Shown here: positions 47,242-57,815 of the stretch, piece by piece | How positions within the stretch are numbered: position 1 is the first letter of the stretch | Layout: each line of letters starts with the position of its first letter | Position numbers and translations under genes: made by a program | Assembly: GCA_002796755.1 (NCBI GenBank) | Contig: PHFE01000093.1 | Location: 646,013-710,012 of the forward strand | From: Paracorniculantispora psalliotae | Taxonomy: Eukaryota > Ascomycota > Sordariomycetes > Hypocreales > Cordycipitaceae | Direction: 5' to 3' | DNA: 64,000 nucleotides | Notes under the pieces: generated by a model | The model's database searches: none | The model's input: the letters and a program-made list of their open reading frames with translations, nothing else | What the model was told of the DNA's origin: nothing

Positions 47242-50200
47242 TGGCGACCATTTCCTTGTTTCCATGCACGCAGAGTGCTCATGTTGTGTACATGATGGGG
47301 ACTGAACGTCTCTGTATACATCATCAGAGGAAAGGCAACGGCCGCCACTTCTCTTGTGCGAACCGGACCCTGGTGAAACGAACTTGGCGAATCATCCCTG
47401 GGGAACAGTCAGAGCATGCCTTATATGCGGTTGAAAGACTTCACAGCGTTCCAGTATATGGAATACCCGTGGCTTGCTCTGCTTCCAGCCGGGGATGTAT
47501 TGGTGCCGAATCTCAAAACGAACTATGGACCTCCTCAAAAAGGACGGATATATGAATCTTTGGACGAAAGCGACGATTTTTTTTTTAAAGAAAAGCAATG
47601 AGCGATCCGATTGATTATGCCATCTACGACTTTATGACGAAACGAAACGAACACTTTAGACATGTTTATTTTTCTCTCCTCACTCAATTACGATTACGAT
47701 ATTTATGTTTCCTGAATCTTTATACTTTACGGCCAAAATTTGAATTGACGGTCATCGATGCCACCTTTTTCATTCTTGCACATTGTTCATGTTTTGGTCT
47801 TACCCTTCTTTTCTTTTTGCATGTCTCGGCTACTCCCATAAGCAAAATGCTTAGGGGCCTGCTCGGCGCTCTTTTGCGCGGTTGGGGCAGGACTGGGGGG
47901 TGCCATTGTCACCCTACCCGGGCGAGAATGCGCACCAGGCTCCTTTTGTTCCGGGATGCAACCTCACCACGGAGGCAAAACAAAGTCTTGGGATGGCAAG
48001 ACTGAAAGAACAAGAGATTATGCATGGCCTTTTTTGGCTGTGTTTTTCTTCTTCGTCTTTTTTCCCTGCGCATATCTCGGCCATGCTACCAGATGATGTA
48101 ATGGGGTGTGGGCGAAAATGTGCGACACGACATGTGACGTTTCTCGCGATGGCACGTCAAGACTTGTCCTTTTTCCGCCTTGCATATCTGGGCTGCATTT
48201 TTCTCGCCATCGGCACCTGGATTCCGTATCACATTTTTTATTTCCTTTTCTCTTTCCATTCTATCTCGGGTGGATTACTCTTTCCGTGGTACTTCCTAGT
48301 TGATCTGCTTTGCCATCTGCTCACGACTCTAGAGGCGAAGCAGTAGCAAGAACGTTCAGTGGATGGAAATTTGGATGATTATTCACGATATTTATGATTA
48401 CGACTTAGGGAGGCAAATAAAATTGTCCATTTTCTTTTTCCTATCAACATAAGCACCTCTGATTTGGCATGTCTCACTCTTCGGAGAGTAAACAATATAT
48501 TGTGATACGGACACCGTCGTTCTCGGGAATATCCCACGTTGACAATTTCCTTTCCTTTTTTTGTCTCAAGGCTACAGCTGTCTGGGGAAACCATCCACAT
48601 CACACCACCTCGTGCATGAGCAGAAGAGGTTCCATCGAAGGCTGCCTGTCTCACAGGGCCACACACACCAGTTCTTGCATGAGCTAGCGCGGTCCCAGGA
48701 CAGCATGAAACTCCGGCCATTTCATTTGTTACCCATGGTTCGGAAATATAAAAGGGGGGCGTGGTTTATTATCTGGGGTAAGGAAGAAAGATGCACGGCG
48801 ACGTCAACTGGTAACTAGTGTGTGATGTGTGACACGACGGACAGCGCGGCTAACAAATAGCTGTATCATAAGCCCGTTTAGGAAGCAGACTCCGGGTAGT
48901 AGTCTCCCTGCATCCAGTAAGAAACCTGATACTAAAAACAAAAACTGATTGTTTAATTCCGCTAGAGTGGGCGAGTTTTGCTTGTCGACTCCTGTTTTGG
49001 TGCCCGTTAGTGCATATGGTGGCCTCAAAGTCGAGCCAGTCGGTGATCAGGAAAGTCCGCCACTGGTTTCCGATGCTCTTGTTTCTTTGTATCCTCTTAT
49101 CGTCTTTTCTTTTTTGAGGAAAACAGATGAGAGAAATTTCCTCATTCAGCTTCTGCCGTAACTGGCTCAGTGCATGTTACAGCATTAGCGAATGCTACCT
49201 ACCGGTTCCACATCCACCTCAATTAATTTCCGTAACTTCTACTGCAGTGAGAAATCCGGTGAGTCGTATAGCGGGGGTCGACTTCATGTGACTATTGAAG
49301 AGCTCTTGTTGAAATGCAGCGCTGATTTGATTCTGACCGCTTGCTGGATGGCCCTTGAAACCCGGGGATCAAATAGTAGGTAAGCAAATCGCGGGCTGCC
49401 TAGTGAGCGCCGTCATAATTAGTGATGCTGCTCTATTTCGATCAAATCTAGCTGTAAAGTGACAGATAAATGATGGATAGTCGACTCATCATCTGCATGT
49501 TGTGCTTTTGGTGCCCTGCTCGGGTGGCATCGTTCACTTCGTGAGCCATGGTCTGGTGTGGATGCATGTGCTGTGCTCGTGTAAGTGGGCTCATTTTCGT
49601 GTGGGTTATGGCGCAACAAGTCCTCATCCTATAGCAAGGCGCCGGGCAAATCAATGGCAAACGAGCATGAACATTGCGTAGTAGTGATGTACAAGGCGAG
49701 ATGCGATTTGAGCACTAGCGCAGTTTGCGCAGCAACAGTTCATGATGGTGGTGTGGACGAGGTGGATTCATTGGCCGCCAACCATGGATGCAAGGGAGCT
49801 TTGGGAGCAAAAAAATGGCTCGCCGAACAGGAGGGGGCGTGCAAAGCGGGCATGTAGAATTTTCCACGTCCCAGCAAGCTGGTACCAGCTTTGCAGCCAT
49901 GGCACGCCCGTTTTTGAAGGCAACTCGGAATGCCCACGAGCCGCCCGTTTTCTTGCAGTGTCGAGCTCCGCCTTGGTGGTGTGGCAACGCCATTTCAACA
50001 TGCGGAGTGCAGAAGGCTGCATCATGTGCCAGCCATGCATGCGTGCATATATGCACAGGACGCATTATCTTGCATTATTCTCGATTGACGATGCCCTCGC
50101 GATGTGATGTGCATAACCGTGTACTCGAACTTGACAGTTCCTGATGTCATCTCGCTCGATTTATTGGCTATTCTGAACGCGCGGGCATCAGCAGCTGCGC

Positions 50201-51412
50201 AGGCCAATCTCCACGGTTTGGCTACTTGACTGCCTCGGCCTTGAAATTGCGTCGCCTCCGACAAAGCTGAGTGGAAGTTGCAACATGTTAGGAGCAATCT
50301 TGAGGGCTAGCCTTGGCGTTGAGACAAGACGTGGCCAGGCTAGACTGGATGGGACATAAAAAGAAGGCAAAGCGTCAGCCGTCGGCCACTTTAGTGTGAT
50401 GCGCAACGTTGAAGCCCCCAAAATGCGCAATCGGGGAGGGGTGTCTGTATTCATTTACCAAACAGCCACCAGCTCATGCCATCCAGCCATGGCGATATGT
50501 GCTGGGCAGAGACCGGCTCAAGGCTTGGTACTTGTGGCAAGGCGGGGCTGGGTGACGACGTCGGTTGCCCGAAGCAGCCGACCAGGCTGTGATGGATGCA
50601 GCTGTTTGTTCTCCTCGCATTTCGGTTTGCCTTTCAGCTGTGATGAACCAAGCAGAGCTAGCTGGTCCGTCATCTTGAGCCTTCATAGAACTTTCGTGGC
50701 GTGCCGCCGAGTAGTCTACGACGCGCAGGTGACTGAGCCAAGGCGGTGGCTGCATGTAATCGTATCAGAGTATCCCAAAAAGCGCCATCAAATTAGTACC
50801 AGCAAGTCATGAAGCAAGCTTGGGTGAGACAGATCTGATGTACTCAACCGCCCAGCTATGCAGGTTCCAGATCCAGTGCCTAACCCTGCCTGTTGCTAGT
50901 GGATAGCGAGTGCACGGAGCTTACTGGAGCGGCGCATCGTTTGAGTAGAGAGACTGCTTATCGGAAAAGACATTTCAAATTCATTGAAGGCAAAAATAGC
51001 TCTCTAGCCTTTTATTGGTTTCAATGAGTATGCAATGATCCAGGTTAGACTTTTCTAGGATTTCGTGGAAACTTTTGTTTCCTCTTCACATCTGGCGGGA
51101 GAGACGTCATGGTCAAGGCGTTCGCCTATTTCAGCGAATCAGCGATTGCTCCAGCCCAGAGCGGGCAATCTTCAGTTGACAGTGCGAATTATACCAAATG
51201 AAATGGCCACATTTTGAAAAGAACTCTTGAGGAGCATACAACATTCTACAGCTTACGATTTATTCCTCGGAGCGTATTTGCGACAGGAGCTTTGGCGCAA
51301 ACGACCAACGTCGCAACCGACCTCGATATCGAACTACCAACAGGAAAGCATTGCCACGGATGCCAGTAGCAGGCAAACGACAAATTCTAAAAGTCCGATC
51401 CAGTACCTAGAT
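47242..51412. other. Gene-poor 4.2 kb region
   Basis: No gene is supported with confidence. A 155-codon T-rich frame at 47882-48346 is hydrophobic only because of base composition. The final 200 bp, in frame with the gene at 51413, could include an upstream exon: a possible acceptor ends at 51250 (TTCTACAG), but I cannot find its donor. Confidence 0.45.
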
Positions 51413-52444
51413 ATGTCCCTCAAAGAACGGAATAAACCACTTCATGGAGGATCTTTGAATTCTCTCCAGCACCTACCGTCGGGATCGGGTAGCTACCCAG
51501 CAGCAAACACGTGGTGTGCAACAAACGAGGCACATGGAACCGAGCCGGTTAGCCTGTACGGTTTCTCTGGAGATGAATATGACAGTGCAGACTTCGAGTT
51601 GGATTTATTAGCGGCCGATAGAGCAACCGTACCTCTACAGTGTCCAGGCCTCAGCGACGAAGCCCCATGGCAGTTTACAGAGACACAAACGAACGAAATG
51701 CCACCGCCGAGCGTGCTTCGCGAGTTCGACAACGCTTCCACATCGACAAACGAAACAAAATTTGACCCAAGCTTACAGTTTTCTCCGCCAAATTCCATCT
51801 CTCCTACAATTGAAGAGAGCCTCAGCTGGGGCAATGATGCTGGTCACGAAATCAGCTGGGACTACGTCAACAACCAGCTGCAGCCATATATCGAACCGCA
51901 GTCAACCACCAATGGCAATCATGCTGCCGAAACGCAATGCAGTGAGATGTATAACCTACAGCAGCTGACGCCTCCGTCAACGGCGGTTTGCGCTCCTGCT
52001 GGAATGCTACTCAGACCCTACAAAACCTGGTTTCACATTTGCGAAATGCTCGAAGCCAAAGGAACCATGTACAAAAACCAGCCCGGTGTGAAATTTGAGC
52101 TTTTCGCAAGAGTGGTGCACTCGCATCGGCAAAATCTGGAAAAGAAGCAGCTGTTCCAGCTACGCGACCTCTTCAAGATCAACCGGCCCTGTCTCCCTGG
52201 AGTGTTACTGAATTAGGAGCACGGAGACTCCAACGACATCACGGCAAGGGCACTTTTGAGTAGAAAAGACCCCGCTGTCAAGTGTTACTGTCAATGCACG
52301 CTACTCGAGGACCCTCGCACGGAATTGGGCTACTCACTCGTCTTGCAAACGATACGTGAAGTAAAATGGAAGGATATCATGGCAGCGATGGATTTCATGG
52401 GACGAAAAGATCTCGATGACCTGCAACTATGCTCGCCATACTAA
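51413..52444 (+). pseudogene. Conserved fungal hypothetical gene interrupted by one in-frame TAG
   Basis: One frame runs from the first ATG (51413) to TAA at 52444, broken only by TAG at 52214-52216. Both sides are clearly the same protein. The N-terminal 190 codons are S/T/P/Q-rich and variable in style. The C-terminal part has the compact pattern RPYKTWFHICEMLEAKG, MYKNQPGVKFELFARVV, QLFQLRDLFK and, after the stop, VKCYCQCTLLEDPR and LGYSLVLQTIREVKW. I know this arrangement as a conserved domain of uncharacterised hypocrealean proteins, in which the LLN-stop-EHG position normally carries tryptophan; TGG to TAG needs one G-to-A change. No splice sites remove the stop. The frame continues open upstream to 51218, so the true start may lie in an earlier exon. 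It may be a fresh pseudogene, a readthrough gene or a sequencing error. Confidence 0.7.
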
Positions 52445-52616
52445 TGGGATATATGCAAAATGTGCTTATTGCTGATTGCTCGGCCGTTGTTCCGTCTTAG
52501 CTCTGGTCTATCTTGTCCAAAGTCTACCTATCTTGTTCAAAGTCTATCCTGTTCAAAGCCTCTACGGTCTAATATAGTCCCCGTCTACATGTTCTATTCA
52601 AAATTGTTATCGTTGC

Positions 52617-53441
52617 TTAAAGATTTGCGCTGGCCTTGAGTCTAGGAACAATGCGACTTTGAGCAACCGTTCGCAGCTCGTCAAGATCGTGCTGCGACAG
52701 ACGGGGCTTGTCGCCCTGACGGCGCCGCCAGCTCTCATCCGTCTCGACAATGGCAGCGCCGTCATCGGCACCTGTGGGATCCGCGAAATGGTAAGAGCGA
52801 TATTCGCAGTTCCTCCAGCTCGTAGCTGAAAAAAAAGAAATGTTAGCCGCACGCTTCTATAGCTCGTGTTTTATTCATCTGAGAAACGTACCATTTTGCA
52901 TGGGGATGTCTTGGAACTCATCCGTCAAAAAGTGCAGAAAAGCACCATGCGTAACCACCACAATATGATTATCCGTGTTCAATCCCGCCATATCCCTCAG
53001 CACCCGTCTCGCATCACGCGCACGCGCGTCAATCTTGGCCTTTGTCGGCTCAAACGGCGTATCGCTCATCTTATCCGTCCACACACCGTCCCGCACCCGC
53101 GACAAGTCCGCTTTGCTCCCAAACTCCTCGGTCAGCGCCGCCACCGACGAGCCCGTGTCCGAGGGCTGGTCCGACAGCTCCTGCAGCGTGTCGAGCGCCG
53201 TGATGGGGTACCCGGCCGGGCCAGGCCCGTCGCCGAAGCCCATGATGCAGGTGTACAGCGTACGGCGCATGGGCGAGGCGACGAGCCGCGTGAGCTTGTC
53301 GTGGTAGGGGAACGCGGCGCGCAGGTCGCGGCACTGCTGCTCGCCGAGCGGCGTCAGGTCCGGGTCGCGCATCATCTCATTCTCGACGCTGAGGTTGTGG
53401 TAGCCCTGGGCGTGGCGGACGAGGTGAATGGTGGGGGTCAT
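52617..53441 (-). CDS. Phosphoglycerate mutase-family (histidine phosphatase) protein
   Basis: Exons on the minus strand are 53441-52892 and 52825-52617 (252 aa); the 66-nt intron has a GTACGT donor and a TTTTTTCAG acceptor. The phosphate pocket is visible: R9-H10 in HLVRHAQGYHN, the ASPMRRTLYT arginine segment, and the second histidine H165 in VVVTHGAFLHF. The length and the ending fit the fungal single-domain branch of histidine phosphatases (similar to yeast YOR283W/PMU-like proteins) rather than glycolytic mutase. Expected activity is broad phosphomonoester hydrolysis in the cytosol; the physiological substrate is unknown. The stop lies 172 bp from the end of the converging 51 kb gene. 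Confidence 0.9.
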
Positions 53442-54352
53442 GATGGGTGATATGGGTGTAAGGGAGGGGTGGTGTTGCACTGTCTTCTGGGGATGAGGCG
53501 GGGAGACGGGGAGGAGAAGGGCCGCGCTTGAAGTTTGGATAGTATATGCAATGGCAAGTTTAAAGCATATTATGAAGAAATAATAAAAAGAGAAAATAAA
53601 AAGACTCGCAATGGCGAAACTTGCTCGGAAACCACTGACCGACCACCTCGTAAATTTTAATGCGGGTCGCCGGGCACAATGCCGAACGCCTATTCTAAGC
53701 ATGATTTAGCAGCAACCAAGGCCGAACACGGCGATGTAAGTGACTCGATTTCGACGAGCTAAATCGCGACCCCTGCTGCACAGAGAACCGACAATTGCTC
53801 GCGACAAGAAGCACTGCCTGCCCTATTTTAACCGGCAGAGCCCTGGGATGTTCACAACATAGTGCCTCTGTAGCTGGGCTGTCTTGTGCGGCTAGATGGG
53901 CTGTCTAGAAGGTTGGATGATTGGAGGGACCCTGCAGGATGGAAGATGCCGTCGACCTCTCAAATGGCCCACGTTGCGCGGGTGTATGCCACGCCGGTCA
54001 ACGGTGCTCAACGACGACGAATACGAAGAACAACCCACAAGACACAGTGATAGGCGTCACTGGTGAATCTTGCAGCGAGTTTAGTAGTAAGGAAGTATTC
54101 GAGTTTTGAGTTATTATGGCAATCTATTTGTGCAGGATATTCCGTCTCTAAGCTTGCACGCATATCAGGATACCTGGCAAGCATACAACTGCTGAACAAC
54201 TCCAACTTATTTCATTGTATAAATAAATAGAAACACTCCTTAAGAACGCCGTCCATGATTTGCACTATCGTACCTTCAACAGTCCAAATTGATTATCAAA
54301 ACAGGCCGGCGGCAGGCCCATCCGTCTGCAACACCTCCATCGTCAACGTATG
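53442..54352. other. Promoter of the histidine phosphatase and 3' region of VPS27
   Basis: This 910-bp spacer shows no coding sequence. A/T-rich sequence at 53560-53620 lies close to the histidine phosphatase start, and the end near 54353 fits a 3' UTR. Confidence 0.45.
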
Positions 54353-56608
54353 CTACAGCTCAATCAGCGCTTCTTCCTGTACAGGCTGCTGCTTCACAGG
54401 CTCATGCTGTGGAACTGAGGGCAGCTGTCCAGCATAACCCCAGTTCTGAGGTGATTGCTGCGGGGGCGCAGGCATTTGGTTTTGCTGCCAGTACGGCTGC
54501 TGGTGAGTTCGAGGCACAGCCTGTGGAGGAGGTTGTTGTGCCTGGGGAGGGGGTTGCGACGGCTGCGATGGCGCTTGCACGGGTGTGCTCTGCGTCTGTG
54601 ACGAGACTGATCCTCGGTGATATTGCATCTGCTGCAAGTTGGGGTATGGTGAATGCGCGGTGTCAGCTACAGGCCCGGGGGCTGAAGGGCCGGAAGGAGA
54701 CTGCACCGGCGGTGGTGCGCTAGGATTGGCGTAGTATGCCATATTCGGGTCGGCAGATGGCGACATGGGAGGCTGGTGAGGTGCTTGCATATGACCGGGA
54801 GGTTCGGTTTGCTGTGGCATCGGCGGGTAGTGGCCCTGAGCGGATTCATGGCCAGCGCCGTAGGCAAACTGAGGTTGGCTCGGTTGGGCTGGCTGAAAGT
54901 TGGGACTGCGCATAGCAGGATATCCTAGCTGCTGTCCCGTGTAAAATGATTCTCCGTGGGCGTTGCCGGTGTTCTGTGCTGAGATTGAGGGATACGGAGA
55001 CGCATGCTGGCGGACAGGAGCCGGGTTGAACCCGAGATTTTGTTGGCTGTATGCTTTGGAGAGTCTCTCCTCGAGCATTCGATCGTAGTATCGGACGACG
55101 GTGGATAGTTTGGCATGTAAATCGAGCAGCGTATCTATGATGGCAAGTCAGTCAGCATTTTGAATCAGCGCGTGGTGGGCTGTGTACGTACCATGCTTGC
55201 TCATGGTCTCACCGTAGGTACGAGCGAGTTTCGGCCGCAGCGTGCCAATACTGTCGTAGAGTTCTTGAATTTGTGGTTCTCGGAGGATTGTTCCGGGGGG
55301 TTGTGTTTGCAGACGGTCGACTAAGGTAGCAAATAGGTTGATGTTTTCAGCTTCGACGGGCGTCAATTCGTAATCGTTCTTAGGCATCGCGAATGAGCTG
55401 GTGGCGTTACCGGAGGGTACCGCGGTCTGCTCTTTCAACGCAGCACTGTGTTTCTGCTTCTGCTCCTCCATGTCGGCCAATGACGCAGCGATGGCGGCAC
55501 GCAAATCAGCGTCTTCCTCTTCGACCTGCTTCGCAGCGGCGGAGTCGCTGGTTTTGTTGCCATTCACTGGAGACGAGACCTTGCCCTTGGTTGAGCTGTT
55601 GACCTCCTCCAGGCTCATGGCCAACGCCTTTTTGATATCTTCGTCGAAGTCGTCTTCCACGCGAGCATTGCGCGGCTGCATAGCGGTGGTGCTCTTCGTC
55701 TTGTGGGGGTATGTAGGCGATCGATCCTGCAGAGGACCGAGTTCTTTGTAGCCCTTGCCCGTAATTTTGGCATAGCAGCCGTCGTCGACTCGTACCGGCG
55801 TGTGTATTCCGAGATGAGGGAGCGCAACAGTTTTGCTTGAGCACTGTTGGTCGAAGCAGTTGCCGCAATTGCGACAGTGATGCTTTCGGTTCGTAAAGGT
55901 GAAGGCGGTGCGGCATCTCATGCAGACGTCGGAGTCAGCCCATTCCGGCGGCTATTAGTATGTCAGTATGTTCCAATACAGAGAAACGTGTGAACCTGTC
56001 ACGTACCGCATTGCTATCAATCATGCTGCTAGCAACCACCGTCTTGGGCGGAAAATGATAGCCTTCGCGCTGCAGTGTCCGGTATACCTCGCCAATGTAC
56101 GAGAGCTCATACCGGCCTTCTGTGGCTCCAGCCCAAGACTGAACCAGTTCGAGAATTTTGGTTTTGACGTCGGCATTGACTGCGCCTACACCAACGGCTT
56201 GAAGAAGCGACACCATGTTGTCCATGAATTCGCGTGAGGCAATCTCGGCAAGGAAATGGGAGCCGCCGTTCTTGACGCATGTGTCGGTAAGCTATATACC
56301 AGTTAGCGGCATGTCGACTGGCCGTTTCAATAGCGCTCGTATTCATACATTCAGCGCGCTGAGCTGCATATTCGGATTTTTGTTGCCAATGCGACGCTTG
56401 AGGCTGCGCATAGCCTCTTTAGGCGCGACCGTTTTGGATCGAATCACATCGGAGATTTCGAGGTTTAGGGCGATGTCTTCTCTGCAGGGAACGTTAGAAG
56501 TTGCGTCGTTTCGGAGGGCCAGGGATTCTCGTACAGGCTGCTGCTGGTGGCCTTTTCGATCTGTTCGTCCAACGCCGTATTGGCCGAGGACGACAACCAG
56601 GACATCAT
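54353..56608 (-). CDS. VPS27: ESCRT-0 subunit VPS27 (VHS, FYVE, UIM)
   Basis: This protein recognises ubiquitinated cargo on endosomes and recruits ESCRT-I. Five exons on the minus strand: 56608-56535, 56481-56349, 56291-56007, 55951-55192 and 55134-54353 (677 aa), all phases agreeing. The VHS domain is about 8-150. The FYVE finger is about 165-228, with W168-ADSD, the RKHHCRNCG phosphoinositide motif at 186-194 and VRVDDGCY. Two ubiquitin-interacting motifs lie at about 263-282 (IKKALAMSLEEV) and 308-327 (LRAAIAASLADM). A helical core-complex region for HSE1 pairing is near 350-440. The tail is Q/P-rich, has two PSAP motifs (555-558 and 567-570) that fit ESCRT-I UEV binding, and ends in LIEL, which resembles a clathrin box. 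Two ATGs are adjacent (56608, 56605). It is divergent from the DOA4-like gene. Confidence 0.95.
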
Positions 56609-57815
56609 CTTGAAATGAGCGTGCGGGCGGCTCGTGCGGGAGCGCGATAAATGCAGGCGGCAGTCGCTGGACAAAGGTTAAAACGAAATCCGATGCAAAT
56701 TCAGCGCTGACGATGGGAAATGCAGTTCAAGGGCGAGGGCTGCGGAGGTGAAGATGAGAGCTCGAGTCAAGGCCAATGTTCCAGGTCTAGGCACACACGT
56801 TAGCTTGCCTCCGCGCGGTGACGACGTATGTTGCGGCGAGACCCACAAGTGGTGGCGTTGCGTCAGAGCCCAGCCTCGCAGGCTGAGGCACTGAGATGGG
56901 CGGAAGCTGAAGGCGGCAGAGATGCACAATATATATGAAATCAGATTTAGAGTAAAGATGAAGACCTTTTACTCTTTTCAATATTTGTTGTGAAATTTTG
57001 AGCAGTCGGAGAAAGTGATGGCTGTGTCACTTCCATCACTACTGGCCAAAGAGCTGTAGCTTGGCGCATTGTAGGGGGCGAGCCGCTGTGGTTGACCTGC
57101 TGAGCACCCGAATTTAGCTGCCTGCAGTGGGTCATGTACTGAGATGCGTCCAAAGTGGTCGTTGATAGGTATGGCGAAGGTGGTTGGCGACGTCGAGCAA
57201 CATGTAAATACCAGAGCGAAAGAAATATAGAAAAAAATCAAGTAAAAGTAACAAGACGCCTTTAAGAATAACTATGAATATAACTGAATTAATACTGCGA
57301 GAAAGAGGGAGCAAAAGCAGCCAAGACAATGCAAGAACCACGCTCACAACTGCTGCGCCCACTCCGCGCCACGCGTACCTCCTCTGGCCACAACTAAGCT
57401 TCCCGGCCTCGAAAAGTTACCCCACACTGCCGTCAGCTATTACCTCCAAGTGGCCGTACCACATGTTTGTTGATGGTCCTCCATCCATTCTCTGTATTCT
57501 TGTATATTGGCATAGCGCGAGCGAATTTTTCTTCTTCAACGATCCGACAATCTGAAACGCGGAACCGCAACCAGAACAGTCATCCGCTTTCTAACCGCGC
57601 GACCTCCACAGCCACCCCCAGTTGTGCCACTGCGCCGATTCCCCGACTCGGACCCTGACGATTTCCAACTGCTCTCGCCACAGATAGCAGCGTCCGAAAG
57701 CGAAGCATGAGATGACCATTCCGCGCTGCAGATAAGCCCAATACACAAGTCTGTGCCCAAAAGCCCCTGTTCGACACCTTCTGGGAGTCGGCAAGGGGAC
57801 GCGGACGGACTGTCC
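56609..57815. promoter_or_regulatory. Shared divergent promoter region, VPS27 / DOA4-like
   Basis: This 1.2 kb separates two head-to-head genes that act at the same endosomal step. No coding frame is convincing. An A/T-rich block at about 56930-57300 sits in the middle with G+C-richer flanks. Co-regulation is inferred only from arrangement. Confidence 0.45.

Noticed and set aside
47882..48346. 155-codon hydrophobic frame
   Set aside because: It has no ATG at its beginning, and its hydrophobicity follows from T-rich DNA. No splice or motif support.
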